Below are positions 15,292 through 24,502 of a stretch of 64,000 bases of DNA, one piece after another. The stretch is from Selenomonadaceae bacterium (GTDB lineage Bacteria > Bacillota > Negativicutes > Selenomonadales > Selenomonadaceae): NCBI GenBank assembly GCA_017428215.1, contig JAFRRH010000033.1, forward strand, positions 1 to 64,000, written 5' to 3'. The position numbers were made by a program, and so were the translations under genes. The notes below the pieces were generated by a model, which ran no database searches, had not been told where the DNA came from, and saw only the letters and a program-made list of their open reading frames with translations. Positions within the stretch are counted from its first letter, which is position 1; every line of letters begins with the position of its first letter.

Positions 15292-17805
15292 TTATTTAGC
15301 GAGTGCCCAATTTGCCCCGTTATGAAAATCGACAACTAAGGGCACAGAAAGTTCTACGACATTTTCCATAGCCTCGCGCAAAATTTTTTCAACGTCAGCA
15401 AGTTCGGAGTTTTTAGCCTCTAAGACAAGTTCGTCGTGCACTTGAATAATTATTCTGCTTTTGAAGCCGCGCAGATTTTCTTCAGCCCGAATCATCGCCA
15501 TTTTAATAATATCCGCCGCGCTACCTTGAATGGGCGTGTTCATTGCCATGCGTTGAGCGAGGGAGCGTAGGTTAAATTTCTTGCTGTTAATATCGGGCAA
15601 AAATCTACGCCGCCCAAACATTGTCGTAACATAGCCGTGCAAATGTGCTTGAGCAACCGTCATGTCCAAAAAATCTTTTACGCTGGGATAGCGTTCAAAG
15701 TAAAGCGCAATGTATTCGCCCGCCTCTTTACGGCTGATATTCAAGTTCTGCGACAATCCATAATCGCTGATACCGTAGACAATTCCGAAATTAACCGCCT
15801 TAGCTTTACGGCGCAATTCGGGTGTAACTTCCTCAAGCGGCACGTCGAAAACTTCCGCCGCCGTCCGTGCGTGAATATCTTGCCCTTTAATGAAGGCGTC
15901 GATTAAATCTTCATCGCCGGACATGTGCGCCAAAAGTCTCAACTCAATTTGCGAATAATCAGCGGATAAAATACAATCATAATCTGCGCCAGGCTCGAAA
16001 AGTGCGCGAATTGCTCTGCCCTCGTCGGTGCGTACTGGAATATTTTGTAAGTTCGGGTCGGAGCTAGAAAGCCTGCCCGTCGCCGTCACAGTCTGATTAA
16101 AATTCGTGTGAATTCGTCCGTCGTCGCCGATAAGTTTGCCGAGTCCGTCAAGGTAAGTAGATTTAAGCTTAGACAAGACGCGGTAATTTAAAATCATCTC
16201 AACAATCGGGTGACGCCATTTAAGCTCCTCTAAAACTTCGGCATTGGTTGAGTAGCCGGTTTTAGTTTTCTTGACGGGCGGCAGTTTTAAATTTTCAAAA
16301 AGAACTTTAGCGAGCTGTTGAGACGAATTCAGATTAAAAGTTTCGCCTGCCTGTTCGTAAATATCATTTTTGAGCGCAGTGATACGTTCGGACATTTCGA
16401 CGGATTTTTTCTTGAGTTCGGATTTGTTGATGACAACTCCGCGTTCCTCCATTTTAGCCAAAACTTTCGTGAGCGGCAATTCAATTTCTGTGTAAAGCCG
16501 TGTCAAGTTAGCGTCGGCTAATTTTTTTTCGTAAAGTGCGGCGAGTTTCTCCAAAGCTGTTACATTCGCGGCAAGGGAGTTATCCGACATTTGCAAGCCG
16601 TCGAATTCCAGCGGCAAAAGAGTTTCGCAAGTATAGCTGTCCATTTCGGGATAAAGCAAATACGCCGCAAGTTCTACGTCGAAAATTTTTTCCAAGTCGT
16701 TAACTTTAAACCTGCGCAGATAATTTTTCGTGCCGCTCAAAATAATTTTCCCGTTGAACTCGTTAAAAACTTTTTGTAAATCTGAACGGGTAGCCGCATA
16801 AATTTCCCCGCCGGCAATTTTTATCGCGAAGTAATTCATTTCGGCGATAATCAAACTTTCCGACGCAAAAATCAATTTAAAGTTAATCGCTTGCATTTCG
16901 TCGCCGTTCAAAAATTGTTTAGTCGATGTGTATAAAATATTATCCGTGTCAAAAAGCTCGTGAACTTTTTTCTTGACTTGGCGAAGAGCATAGCGGCGGC
17001 AAAATCTATCCATTTGAATAAACTTTGGCTCGATTTTAAAATTCTCCGCGTCGAAGACAATATCGGGCACGTCGCAGATAATTGTTGCAAGTTGCTTGCT
17101 TAGTTTCGCGTCGTCAGCGAAATTTTTTAAAGCGTTGCTAATTTTTTTACTCTTAACTTTTTCGTAATTGGCAAGCGCATTTTCCAACGTGTCGTATTCT
17201 TTAATCAAATTCTTTGCGGTTACTTCTCCTACGTATTTGACGCCAGGAATATTGTCGGAAGTGTCGCCGCGCAAGCCTTTGTAGTCGATAAGTCTATCAG
17301 GCGTAAAGCCGTACTCGTCAATAAATCTTTTCTCGTCATAAAGTTCAGTATTCGCAGACCTCGTTAGCAAAACCCGCGTTTTAGAATTGATAAGTTGGAG
17401 CGCGTCACGGTCGCCAGTCAAAATTATAACTTTAAAATCTTTACAAGCCTGCGTAGCCAACGTGCCGATAACGTCATCAGCTTCATAGCCCGCCGCCGCG
17501 CAGGTTTTCAAGCCGAGCAATTCAATAAACTCTTTTAATAGCGGAAGTTGAGCGGCGAGGTCGTCGGGCATTTCTTGACGGTTCGCCTTGTAATCGGTAA
17601 ATAATTCGTTGCGAAAAGTTTTCTTAGCGGTGTCGAGTGCAACTGCCGCCAAGTCAGGCGATTGTTCACGCAAAATTCGTAGGATAATGTTTGCAAAGCC
17701 GACAAGTGCGCCCGTTGGTTTACCGTTTGGAGCAGTAAGCGCGGGCATGGCGTAGAAGGCACGATAAAAAACACTGCTACCGTCGATTATCAAAAATTTT
17801 TTCAT
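15292..17805 (-). CDS. polA: DNA polymerase I
   Basis: Predicted 837-residue family A polymerase. An N-terminal 5'-3' exonuclease (residues 1-270; IIDGSSVFYRAFYA, GYEADDVIGTLA, ILTGDRDALQL) is followed by a degenerate 3'-5' exonuclease region that lacks the DxE active-site pair, as in other Firmicutes. The polymerase domain (about 450-837) has motif A SADYSQIELRLLAH, the O-helix RRKAKAVNFGIVYG and motif C IIQVHDELVLE. It fills gaps in repair and removes RNA primers. The start overlaps the stop of the L,D-transpeptidase gene by four bases, so the two form an operon. Confidence 0.96.
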   Translation of the reverse strand: MKKFLIIDGSSVFYRAFYAMPALTAPNGKPTGALVGFANIILRILREQSPDLAAVALDTAKKTFRNELFTDYKANRQEMPDDLAAQLPLLKEFIELLGLKTCAAAGYEADDVIGTLATQACKDFKVIILTGDRDALQLINSKTRVLLTRSANTELYDEKRFIDEYGFTPDRLIDYKGLRGDTSDNIPGVKYVGEVTAKNLIKEYDTLENALANYEKVKSKKISNALKNFADDAKLSKQLATIICDVPDIVFDAENFKIEPKFIQMDRFCRRYALRQVKKKVHELFDTDNILYTSTKQFLNGDEMQAINFKLIFASESLIIAEMNYFAIKIAGGEIYAATRSDLQKVFNEFNGKIILSGTKNYLRRFKVNDLEKIFDVELAAYLLYPEMDSYTCETLLPLEFDGLQMSDNSLAANVTALEKLAALYEKKLADANLTRLYTEIELPLTKVLAKMEERGVVINKSELKKKSVEMSERITALKNDIYEQAGETFNLNSSQQLAKVLFENLKLPPVKKTKTGYSTNAEVLEELKWRHPIVEMILNYRVLSKLKSTYLDGLGKLIGDDGRIHTNFNQTVTATGRLSSSDPNLQNIPVRTDEGRAIRALFEPGADYDCILSADYSQIELRLLAHMSGDEDLIDAFIKGQDIHARTAAEVFDVPLEEVTPELRRKAKAVNFGIVYGISDYGLSQNLNISRKEAGEYIALYFERYPSVKDFLDMTVAQAHLHGYVTTMFGRRRFLPDINSKKFNLRSLAQRMAMNTPIQGSAADIIKMAMIRAEENLRGFKSRIIIQVHDELVLEAKNSELADVEKILREAMENVVELSVPLVVDFHNGANWALAK

Positions 17806-19025
17806 ACGTTTGCCTCCTCTGGTTTAAGCTCTTCGGTTGGCATGGATTTTTTTATGGATTCGTCATCAGGTAAATTTTCCGCCGGTTTAGGTTCGTCAGC
17901 GGGCAAGGATTTTTCCTCTGGTTTAGGCTCGTCAACGGTTGGAGGTTTTTCTTCCGGCTTAGGTTCGTCGGCTTTATTTTTGAACGGAGCGTCTACTTCG
18001 CGATTTGGTATGTCTACCTTAGGCTTATCTGTCTTAGGCTTGTCGGGCGTGGTCGGTGTAGTCACTGCAGGCAGAGATTTAAAGCGGAAAATTTTTGTGC
18101 CGTCTTTATCCGTCTGCAAGCCGCCTTCCATGTTGAAAAGTATTGGCGCGTCGTCGGCATTGCAATAGAGCTGATTTTTTTTCTCGTAGCAAACGACTTT
18201 ACCGTAACGACTTTTAAGCGACGATTCACTTTTATTCCACTCAAGTTTAAGCCGCAAAATTTTAGCAATGGGGACGACGGGCATATAAGTTATTCCGTCG
18301 CGAATGACAGCCTTAGCAAAAAAGCGAGTATTGTTAGCGTCGGTCGGTTGAGTGAGTTGTCCGTTAATCTCGACGTTGAAAGGCTTGCCGATATAAGTTG
18401 GTTCGCCGTCGGACGCCTCGATTTTTTGGGAAATGTCGTAATCGCTTTCAAAAGCCAGCACGCCGAACGGTTCAAGCCATTTGGTCACGTCGGCAACAGT
18501 TAAATCTTGCATGCCGTAGCCGTCGGGGTAAATGTAATAGACAACATCACCGTCGGGCGATTTCTCAACTACGACACGATTATAGGTTATCTCAACGGGC
18601 GTGCCAACTTCCACCGCGTCAAAGAGTTCCTCAACGTCGCGTTCGTTCATGCGTATGCAACCGTTCGACACGTAGCCGCCAATACTTTCCGGACGATTGG
18701 TGCCGTGAATGCCATAGTTGCCCGAAAATTCCATCCAACGATAGCCCAACGGATTATCGGGACCAGAGGGAACTTCGTATTCGGGGTCGTTCGGGTCAAT
18801 CCAAGGGGGATTAATTTCCTTGCTGTTAATTTTGTAGTAGCCAGTTGGCGTCGGCGTCTCAACTTTGCCTAAGCCGAGATGATAGACCGCAAGTTTAGTG
18901 TCGCCGTCATAAAAAAGCATTAGACGACTTGCCGAGTTGATGAGAATTTTTTTCTGCGCCTGCGCGGGCGCGGCAAAAATAGTTAATATACAAATGATTG
19001 CCGTAAAAAATTTCAACGCGCTCAT
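17802..19025 (-). CDS. L,D-transpeptidase with stalk-like repeat tail
   Basis: Predicted 407-residue exported protein. A signal peptide (SALKFFTAIICILTIFAAPAQA) precedes the YkuD catalytic domain (about 27-150), which contains NYGIHGTN and YVSNGCIRM with the active Cys. A copper-amine-oxidase-N-like segment (KAVIRDGITYMPVVPIA) follows. The last 90 residues are repeats of DEPKPEEK type. It should cross-link peptidoglycan or attach proteins to it. The ATG at 19025 is preferred because it starts the signal peptide; a longer in-frame start exists. It is the first gene of the pair with polA. Confidence 0.88.
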   Translation of the reverse strand: MSALKFFTAIICILTIFAAPAQAQKKILINSASRLMLFYDGDTKLAVYHLGLGKVETPTPTGYYKINSKEINPPWIDPNDPEYEVPSGPDNPLGYRWMEFSGNYGIHGTNRPESIGGYVSNGCIRMNERDVEELFDAVEVGTPVEITYNRVVVEKSPDGDVVYYIYPDGYGMQDLTVADVTKWLEPFGVLAFESDYDISQKIEASDGEPTYIGKPFNVEINGQLTQPTDANNTRFFAKAVIRDGITYMPVVPIAKILRLKLEWNKSESSLKSRYGKVVCYEKKNQLYCNADDAPILFNMEGGLQTDKDGTKIFRFKSLPAVTTPTTPDKPKTDKPKVDIPNREVDAPFKNKADEPKPEEKPPTVDEPKPEEKSLPADEPKPAENLPDDESIKKSMPTEELKPEEANV

Positions 19026-19160
19026 CGTGGGACATCTTCCTTTCCTAAAAATATTTTCTGCCAATATAACAGTTCAATCTGAAAAACTTTTGAAGCTCTT
19101 CACAATGCGGCGCGAATCTGCTAATATGCGGGCGCGAAAATTTTTTGGGGGGGTGAATTT

Positions 19161-20120
19161 ATGCCTAGAATTTACGACGATAAATATCCCAACGGCTTTA
19201 TCGAAGTTGACCACATTAACGGCTATCTATTGCCCGGTCCAGATATTTTCGTTTATCCGCGTCCGACGCCTTTTTTCCGCGTGCCGCATATGATTAAAGG
19301 TTCGCAACCAACTGACGACGGAAATTTACTCTTGACGCCCGAAGAACGCGACGAATTAATTATTAAAAATCCCTACGCGGAAAAATTTATTCGCCCGTTC
19401 GTCGGCTCAAAAGAATTTATTCGTCGAATTGAACGCTATTGTCTGTGGTTAGTCGATTGTACGCCCGATGAACTTAGAAAAATGCCGCTTGTCTATCAGC
19501 GCGCTAAAAATGTCCGTGAGTTCAGATTAAAAAGCAAATCTGCGCAAACTCGTAAGGACGCCGATAAGCCGATGTTATTTCAAGGGATTAGACAGCCGAC
19601 GACCGATTATCTCTTAGTGCCGTCTGTTAGTTCCGAACGTCGCCGCTACATTCCGATTGGTTGGATGGACGCAAATACAATCGTCAGCAATTTGGCATTC
19701 GCAGTTCCCGACGCAGATTTATTTTTATTCGGAGTGTTGACGAGTTCGGTACATATGGCTTGGGTTAAGTTGGTTGCAGGGCGATTGCGCAACGATTATC
19801 GCTATTCAAACACGATTTGCTACAATGCGTTTCCGTTCCCGCTGTTTTATGCCGACGAGTGGAAGCCGCGAGTAGAGAAGACTGCTCAAAAAATTTTAGA
19901 CGCACGAGCAAATTATCCGAACGCGAGCTACGCTGACCTTTACGACGAAGTTTCAATGCCGTATGATTTGCGCAAGGCTCACGAGGAAAACGATTTGGCG
20001 GTATTGAGTTTTTACGGCAGACTAAAGCCCGAAATGAGCGAAATGGAAATGCAAGTTGCGTTGTTGTACATGTACGACGCATTGCTTGAGCATTTCGGCG
20101 AGAAAGATGACTACGAATAA
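19161..20120 (+). CDS. Orphan recognition (TRD) and C-terminal region of an MmeI-like type IIG enzyme
   Basis: Predicted 319-residue protein resembling only the last third of MmeI-type restriction-modification enzymes. The stretch VPHMIKGSQPTDDGNLLLT is the typical join between methyltransferase and target recognition domain. KMPLVYQRAKNVREFR, a segment around SERRRYIPIGW, and HMAWVKLVAGRLRNDYRYS followed by YNAFPFP are characteristic of the recognition domain, and a helical end follows. No nuclease or N6-adenine methyltransferase motif (NPPY) is present upstream in any frame. The frame is intact, with its own GGGGGTG ribosome site and ATG, so it may be a conserved fragment rather than debris. 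Confidence 0.68.
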   Translation: MPRIYDDKYPNGFIEVDHINGYLLPGPDIFVYPRPTPFFRVPHMIKGSQPTDDGNLLLTPEERDELIIKNPYAEKFIRPFVGSKEFIRRIERYCLWLVDCTPDELRKMPLVYQRAKNVREFRLKSKSAQTRKDADKPMLFQGIRQPTTDYLLVPSVSSERRRYIPIGWMDANTIVSNLAFAVPDADLFLFGVLTSSVHMAWVKLVAGRLRNDYRYSNTICYNAFPFPLFYADEWKPRVEKTAQKILDARANYPNASYADLYDEVSMPYDLRKAHEENDLAVLSFYGRLKPEMSEMEMQVALLYMYDALLEHFGEKDDYE

Positions 20121-20138
20121 TTTTTGGGAGGAATTTTA

Positions 20139-20510
20139 ATGAGAGCTATTCACACGGACAAAGCACCGGCGGCAGTCGGTCCTTACAGTCAGGCGATTAA
20201 GGTTAACGGACTTTTGTACACGTCGGGGCAAATTGCGATTGACCCTGTAGTCGGAAAAATCGTGGCGACGAATATCGAAGGGCAAGCCGCGCAGTGTTGT
20301 AAAAATTTGGGCGCGATATTGGAGGCGGCGGGCTATGACTTCAGCGAAGTTTTCAAGACGACGTGTTATCTTGCCGACATTGCCGACTTTAAGGCGTTCA
20401 ATGCGGTTTACGAAAAATATTTCATCAGCAAACCTGCGCGGAGTTGTGTAGCTGTTAAAGATTTGCCGGCTGGCGCACTCTGTGAAATTGAGTTGATTGC
20501 GGCTAAGTAA
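20139..20510 (+). CDS. ridA: RidA-family enamine/imine deaminase
   Basis: Predicted 123-residue RidA (YjgF/YER057c/UK114) protein that hydrolyses reactive 2-aminoacrylate and related imines. Typical features: HTDKAPAAVGPYSQAIKVNG, LLYTSGQIAIDP, the ARSCVAVKDLPAG segment with the substrate-binding Arg, and CEIELIA. The ATG at 20139 follows GGGAGGAATTTTA. Its stop overlaps the start of the next ATPase gene (TAATG). Family assignment is firm. Confidence 0.92.
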   Translation: MRAIHTDKAPAAVGPYSQAIKVNGLLYTSGQIAIDPVVGKIVATNIEGQAAQCCKNLGAILEAAGYDFSEVFKTTCYLADIADFKAFNAVYEKYFISKPARSCVAVKDLPAGALCEIELIAAK

Positions 20511-21334
20511 TGATTCGCGTAGAAAATTTACGGCACGTCTACAAAAGTTCTTCGGGCGATAAAGTTGCGCTTGACGGCATAAACTTTTCGATTGAGGCGG
20601 GCGAATTTGTCGCGATAATCGGCACGAACGGTTCCGGCAAGTCAACGCTGGCTAAACATTTCAACGCATTACTTTTGCCGACGGACGGGAAAATTTTTAT
20701 CAACGGGCTTGACACTTCGCAAGAGGAAAATATTTGGCGCGTCCGTGAAAATGTTGGAATGGTTTTTCAAAATCCCGACAGCGAAATTGTTGCGGCGATT
20801 GTCGAAGATGATGTTGCGTTCGGTTTAGAAAATTTAGGCATTGAGCCAAAAAAAATCCGCGAGCGTGTAGATTTGGCACTCGACGCCGTAAACATGACCG
20901 ATTATAAAAAATTCGCGCCGAGCAAACTTAGCGGCGGACAAAAGCAACGAATTGCAATCGCGGGCGTTATCGCTATGCAGACAAAAATTATTGTCTTCGA
21001 CGAGCCAACCGCCATGCTTGACCCGCAAGGACGCCGCGAAGTTTTGGACATGGTTAAACGTCTACACGCGCAGGGCAAGACGATAATTTACATAACGCAC
21101 TTTATGGAGGAGGCGGCTCAAGCGCAAAGAGTTTTTGTTATGGAAAGCGGAAAAATTATCAGAGACGGCACGCCGCGAGAAATTTTTACCGACGTCAAGG
21201 AAATGAAAAGGCTTGGCTTTAATGTGCCCGTTGCCGCCGAGCTTGCCGAACGATTGCGCCGAAAAGGTTTCAAGCTCCCGAAAAAAATTTTAACCGCCGA
21301 AGAATTAGCGGAGGCATTGCGGAAGAATGGATAA
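20510..21334 (+). CDS. ECF transporter ATPase (EcfA1/CbiO-like)
   Basis: Predicted 274-residue ABC ATPase. Walker A is GTNGSGKST, the Q-loop region reads VFQNPDSEIVAAIVEDDVAFG, the signature is LSGGQKQRIAIA and Walker B is IIVFDEPTAMLDP. It should pair with the other EcfA (13.9 kb) in an ECF module. The start overlaps ridA and the end overlaps the glycosyltransferase gene, so it is part of a dense ridA-ecfA-gtrB-serA-comEA run. The split of the two ATPases is unusual. Confidence 0.88.
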   Translation: MIRVENLRHVYKSSSGDKVALDGINFSIEAGEFVAIIGTNGSGKSTLAKHFNALLLPTDGKIFINGLDTSQEENIWRVRENVGMVFQNPDSEIVAAIVEDDVAFGLENLGIEPKKIRERVDLALDAVNMTDYKKFAPSKLSGGQKQRIAIAGVIAMQTKIIVFDEPTAMLDPQGRREVLDMVKRLHAQGKTIIYITHFMEEAAQAQRVFVMESGKIIRDGTPREIFTDVKEMKRLGFNVPVAAELAERLRRKGFKLPKKILTAEELAEALRKNG

Positions 21335-22292
21335 AATTACAATCATCGTTCCCTGCTACAACGAGGAAGAAGTTATCGACATGTTTTATCCGGCCGTTCA
21401 AGCGCACGTTGAGAAAATTCCCGCTTGCCGATTTAATTATATTTTCGTCAATGACGGCAGTCACGATAGCACGCTTGATAAGCTCCGGAAACTTTCCGCT
21501 GAACATGACGACGTAACTTATATCAGCCTGTCGCGGAATTTTGGTAAGGAATCGGCGATGATGGCTGGCATTGATTTTGCTGACGGCGACGCGATAATTA
21601 TTATGGACGCCGATTTACAACACCCGCCCGAAAAAATTTCCGAGATGATTAAATATTGGCGCGAGGGCTATGACGATGTTTGTGCAAAACGTGTTGACCG
21701 CGCAGGCGAAACTTGGCTTAAGCGGACTTGCGCAAATATTTTTTATGCCGTCATGAAAAAATTCAGCACGTCTTACGAAATGCAACGCGACGTTGGCGAC
21801 TTCCGCTTGTTGGATAGACGGTGCATTGAGGCGTTAAAGCTCATGCGGGAAAATCAGCGATTTACTAAGGGATTGTTTACGTGGGTTGGCTACCGTAAAA
21901 AAGAAATTCCGTTTGAAGTTCAACCGCGAGCCGCCGGCACTACGACTTGGAATTATTTTTCTCTGTTCAATCTGGCGATGAAGGGCATGACTTCCTACAC
22001 GACCGCACCGCTACGATTGATGACGTTTTTGGGAATAACAATTTCATTCGGCGCAATGCTTTACATGCTTTTTGTTTTGACAATGGCACTTTTATACGGC
22101 GACCCTGTGGCGGGCTATCCGACTTTGATAACTGTAATGTTATTTTTGGGCGGCATACAAATTTTATCGCTGGGAATTATCGGAGAATATATCGGGCAAA
22201 TTTTTCACGAAAGCAAACACCGACCAATTTATCTTATCGACGAGATTAACGGCGAACGCATTATGCCGAATAAATTTTTTAAAGGGGATTGA
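21327..22292 (+). CDS. GtrB-like glycosyltransferase (family 2) with C-terminal membrane helices
   Basis: Predicted 321-residue enzyme that should load a sugar onto undecaprenyl phosphate. The GT-A domain shows [24 protein letters not shown] and [12 protein letters not shown] with the DxD-type metal site, then FRLLDRR and the [13 protein letters not shown] acceptor region. Two membrane helices end the protein (about 232-256 and 266-292). This is the bactoprenol glucosyltransferase architecture that works with GtrA flippases, one of which is encoded at 9.5 kb. The start overlaps the upstream ATPase gene by eight bases. Confidence 0.87.
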   Translation: MDKITIIVPCYNEEEVIDMFYPAVQAHVEKIPACRFNYIFVNDGSHDSTLDKLRKLSAEHDDVTYISLSRNFGKESAMMAGIDFADGDAIIIMDADLQHPPEKISEMIKYWREGYDDVCAKRVDRAGETWLKRTCANIFYAVMKKFSTSYEMQRDVGDFRLLDRRCIEALKLMRENQRFTKGLFTWVGYRKKEIPFEVQPRAAGTTTWNYFSLFNLAMKGMTSYTTAPLRLMTFLGITISFGAMLYMLFVLTMALLYGDPVAGYPTLITVMLFLGGIQILSLGIIGEYIGQIFHESKHRPIYLIDEINGERIMPNKFFKGD

Positions 22293-22298
22293 TTCACA

Positions 22299-23876
22299 AT
22301 GAATACGTTTAATATTTTGGCGGCTGACGGCATTGCCAACGAGGGCATTGATTTACTTAAGAAAAATTTCAACGTCGAAGTCCGCGATAAAATTTCGCAC
22401 GAGGAACTTTTGGAGATTATTCCGAAGTTCGACGCGCTGATTGTCCGTTCCGCCTCCAAAGTTACAGCAGACGTTTTGGAACGCGCCACGAATTTAAAAA
22501 TTATCGGGCGGGCTGGCGTCGGCGTAGATAATATCGACGTGCAAGCGGCAACGGAGCGCGGCATTATCGTTATAAATTCACCCGACGGAAACACTATTGC
22601 CGCAACTGAACATACTTTCGCAATGATGCTTGCTGTAAGTAGAAATATTCCGCAAGCTAATCAAATTATGCACAGCGGCGGTTGGGACAGAAAAAAATTC
22701 GTCGGCGTGGAGCTTAGGAATAAAACTTTGGCGATTATCGGGCTTGGAAAAATTGGTGCGGGCGTCGCTAAACGTGCTCAATCTTTCGACATGAACGTTA
22801 TCGCTTATGATCCGTTCGTCAGTGCTGAACGCGCCAAAAATCTCGGCGTACGTCTCGTAAATCTTGACGAACTTTTTAAAATCGCCGACTTTATTACTGT
22901 CCATATGCCGCTTACAAATTCTACTCGCGATATGATTGCCTTGCCGCAAATGCGCACGATGAAACCGACTGTTCGACTGATAAATTGCGCTCGTGGCGGT
23001 ATTATCAACGAAAAAGATTTGGCAACCGCGTTGACGGAAAAAATTATTGCAGGTGCGGCTATCGACGTGTTTGAAAATGAACCGCTCGCTGAAGATTCGC
23101 CGCTTAGAAATTTGCCGAATATAATTTTAACGCCGCATTTAGGAGCCTCGACCGTTGAAGCACAAATCGGCGTTTCCGTTGACGTTGCAAAAGGTATTTT
23201 CGACGCACTGAATAATAAACCCGTCGCCACCGCCGTAAATCTTCCGCATATTCCAAGTCACGTCCTCGAAAATCTTGCACCTTACATTGATTTAGGAGAA
23301 CGACTTGGCAGAACGATTACCGGCATGAGCAAGGATCCGATTTCCAGCGTTCAAGTCAAAGTCAACGGGAAAATCGCCGATATAAATTCCAGTTTGATTT
23401 CGACCGCCGTTTTGAAGGGAATTTTAAGTTCCGCGCTCGATACTAACCTCAATATGGTGAACGCGAATATTTTAGCGGCTGAACGCGGCATTCACCTTTC
23501 CGAAATTAAATCGGGGCTTTCTCGCGACTTTGCAAATCTCGTTACGGTTTCTGCAAACGGAAATATCGTGACTGGTACGCTTTTTGGCAACGAGGGACGC
23601 ATTGTTTCCATAAATAATTTCCGCGTCGATGTTGACCCTCATGCAAGAATTCTAATTTGCCCGCATATCAATCGTCCCGGCGTCATAGGTTTGGTTGGAA
23701 CTTTGCTTGCCAAGCACAATGTTAATATTTCGGGCATGCAAGTCGGCAAAACTTCGATTGAGGGTACAAGCTTAATGGTTTTGACTGTCGATAATCCGAT
23801 TCCGCAAGATGTTCTGGTCGAAATGAAAAATCTTGAGCCGATTTTCGATGTGACGCCCGTCGCTTACGATGTCTAA
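22299..23876 (+). CDS. serA: D-3-phosphoglycerate dehydrogenase
   Basis: Predicted 525-residue enzyme for the first step of serine synthesis. The NAD-binding domain holds [17 protein letters not shown], the catalytic region has [13 protein letters not shown] and [12 protein letters not shown] with the active His. An intervening domain (about 315-450) and a C-terminal ACT domain (about 452-525; [17 protein letters not shown]) follow, as in the long Firmicute and Mycobacterium form. It is six bases downstream of the glycosyltransferase gene and overlaps comEA by eight. Confidence 0.95.
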   Translation: MNTFNILAADGIANEGIDLLKKNFNVEVRDKISHEELLEIIPKFDALIVRSASKVTADVLERATNLKIIGRAGVGVDNIDVQAATERGIIVINSPDGNTIAATEHTFAMMLAVSRNIPQANQIMHSGGWDRKKFVGVELRNKTLAIIGLGKIGAGVAKRAQSFDMNVIAYDPFVSAERAKNLGVRLVNLDELFKIADFITVHMPLTNSTRDMIALPQMRTMKPTVRLINCARGGIINEKDLATALTEKIIAGAAIDVFENEPLAEDSPLRNLPNIILTPHLGASTVEAQIGVSVDVAKGIFDALNNKPVATAVNLPHIPSHVLENLAPYIDLGERLGRTITGMSKDPISSVQVKVNGKIADINSSLISTAVLKGILSSALDTNLNMVNANILAAERGIHLSEIKSGLSRDFANLVTVSANGNIVTGTLFGNEGRIVSINNFRVDVDPHARILICPHINRPGVIGLVGTLLAKHNVNISGMQVGKTSIEGTSLMVLTVDNPIPQDVLVEMKNLEPIFDVTPVAYDV

Positions 23877-24417
23877 GAAAAAATTTTTAATCGTTTCCGG
23901 AATTTCTGCGCTCGTCGTGCTGTTTATTTTGTTTTTTATCGGTTTAATGGAAGATGATACGCCCGCATTGCCGCCCCCGACGCCGCCAGTTAAAAAAATC
24001 AGCGTCTACGTTTCGGGGCAAGTTAAAAATATTTCTGTTGTCGAACTCGAAGACACAGGCAATTTGCGATTTATCGACGCGGTGAACAAAGCGGGCGGCT
24101 TAACTAATTTTGCAGATACCGAAGCCGTCAACTTAGCCGAAAAACTCACTGACGGGCAACATGTTCACATTCCTACTAAAGAAATTTTATTTCAGGAGCA
24201 AAATTTTTCCTCTGCAAGTTCAAGCGACCTCGTTAACATAAACACTGCCGACGCTGAACGCCTTGCCACGCTTAAAGGTATCGGACCTGCCCTCGCGCAA
24301 CGCATTATCGATTATCGCGAGCAAAACGGAAATTTTAAATCAATCGACGAGCTTAAAAACGTGCGTGGCATCGGACAAAAGAAATTCGACGCTTTCAAAG
24401 ATAAAATCACGACTTAA
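23869..24417 (+). CDS. comEA: ComEA-like DNA-binding competence protein
   Basis: Predicted 182-residue membrane-anchored protein. An N-terminal helix (about 5-25) is followed by a proline-rich linker, an SLBB domain (about 45-100; ISVYVSGQVKN, DAVNKAGGLT) and a C-terminal helix-hairpin-helix pair (LVNINTADAERLATLKGIGP and IDELKNVRGIGQKKF). ComEA binds incoming double-stranded DNA during transformation. The start overlaps the end of serA. No comEC is nearby. Its presence makes natural transformation possible but does not prove it. Confidence 0.88.
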   Translation: MSKKKFLIVSGISALVVLFILFFIGLMEDDTPALPPPTPPVKKISVYVSGQVKNISVVELEDTGNLRFIDAVNKAGGLTNFADTEAVNLAEKLTDGQHVHIPTKEILFQEQNFSSASSSDLVNINTADAERLATLKGIGPALAQRIIDYREQNGNFKSIDELKNVRGIGQKKFDAFKDKITT

Positions 24418-24441
24418 AAATTTTGAACTAAAATTTACGAT

Positions 24442-24487
24442 AAAAAAACCGCCAAGACATTTTGTCCTGACGGTTGAATTTTTTTTT
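24442..24487. terminator. Bidirectional terminator between comEA and mutB
   Basis: A 12-position stem (ACCGCCAAGACA / TGTCCTGACGGT, two mismatches) is flanked by an A-run on the left and a long T-run on the right, serving two convergent genes. Confidence 0.75.
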
Positions 24488-24502
24488 ATGTAGAAAATTT
24501 AA

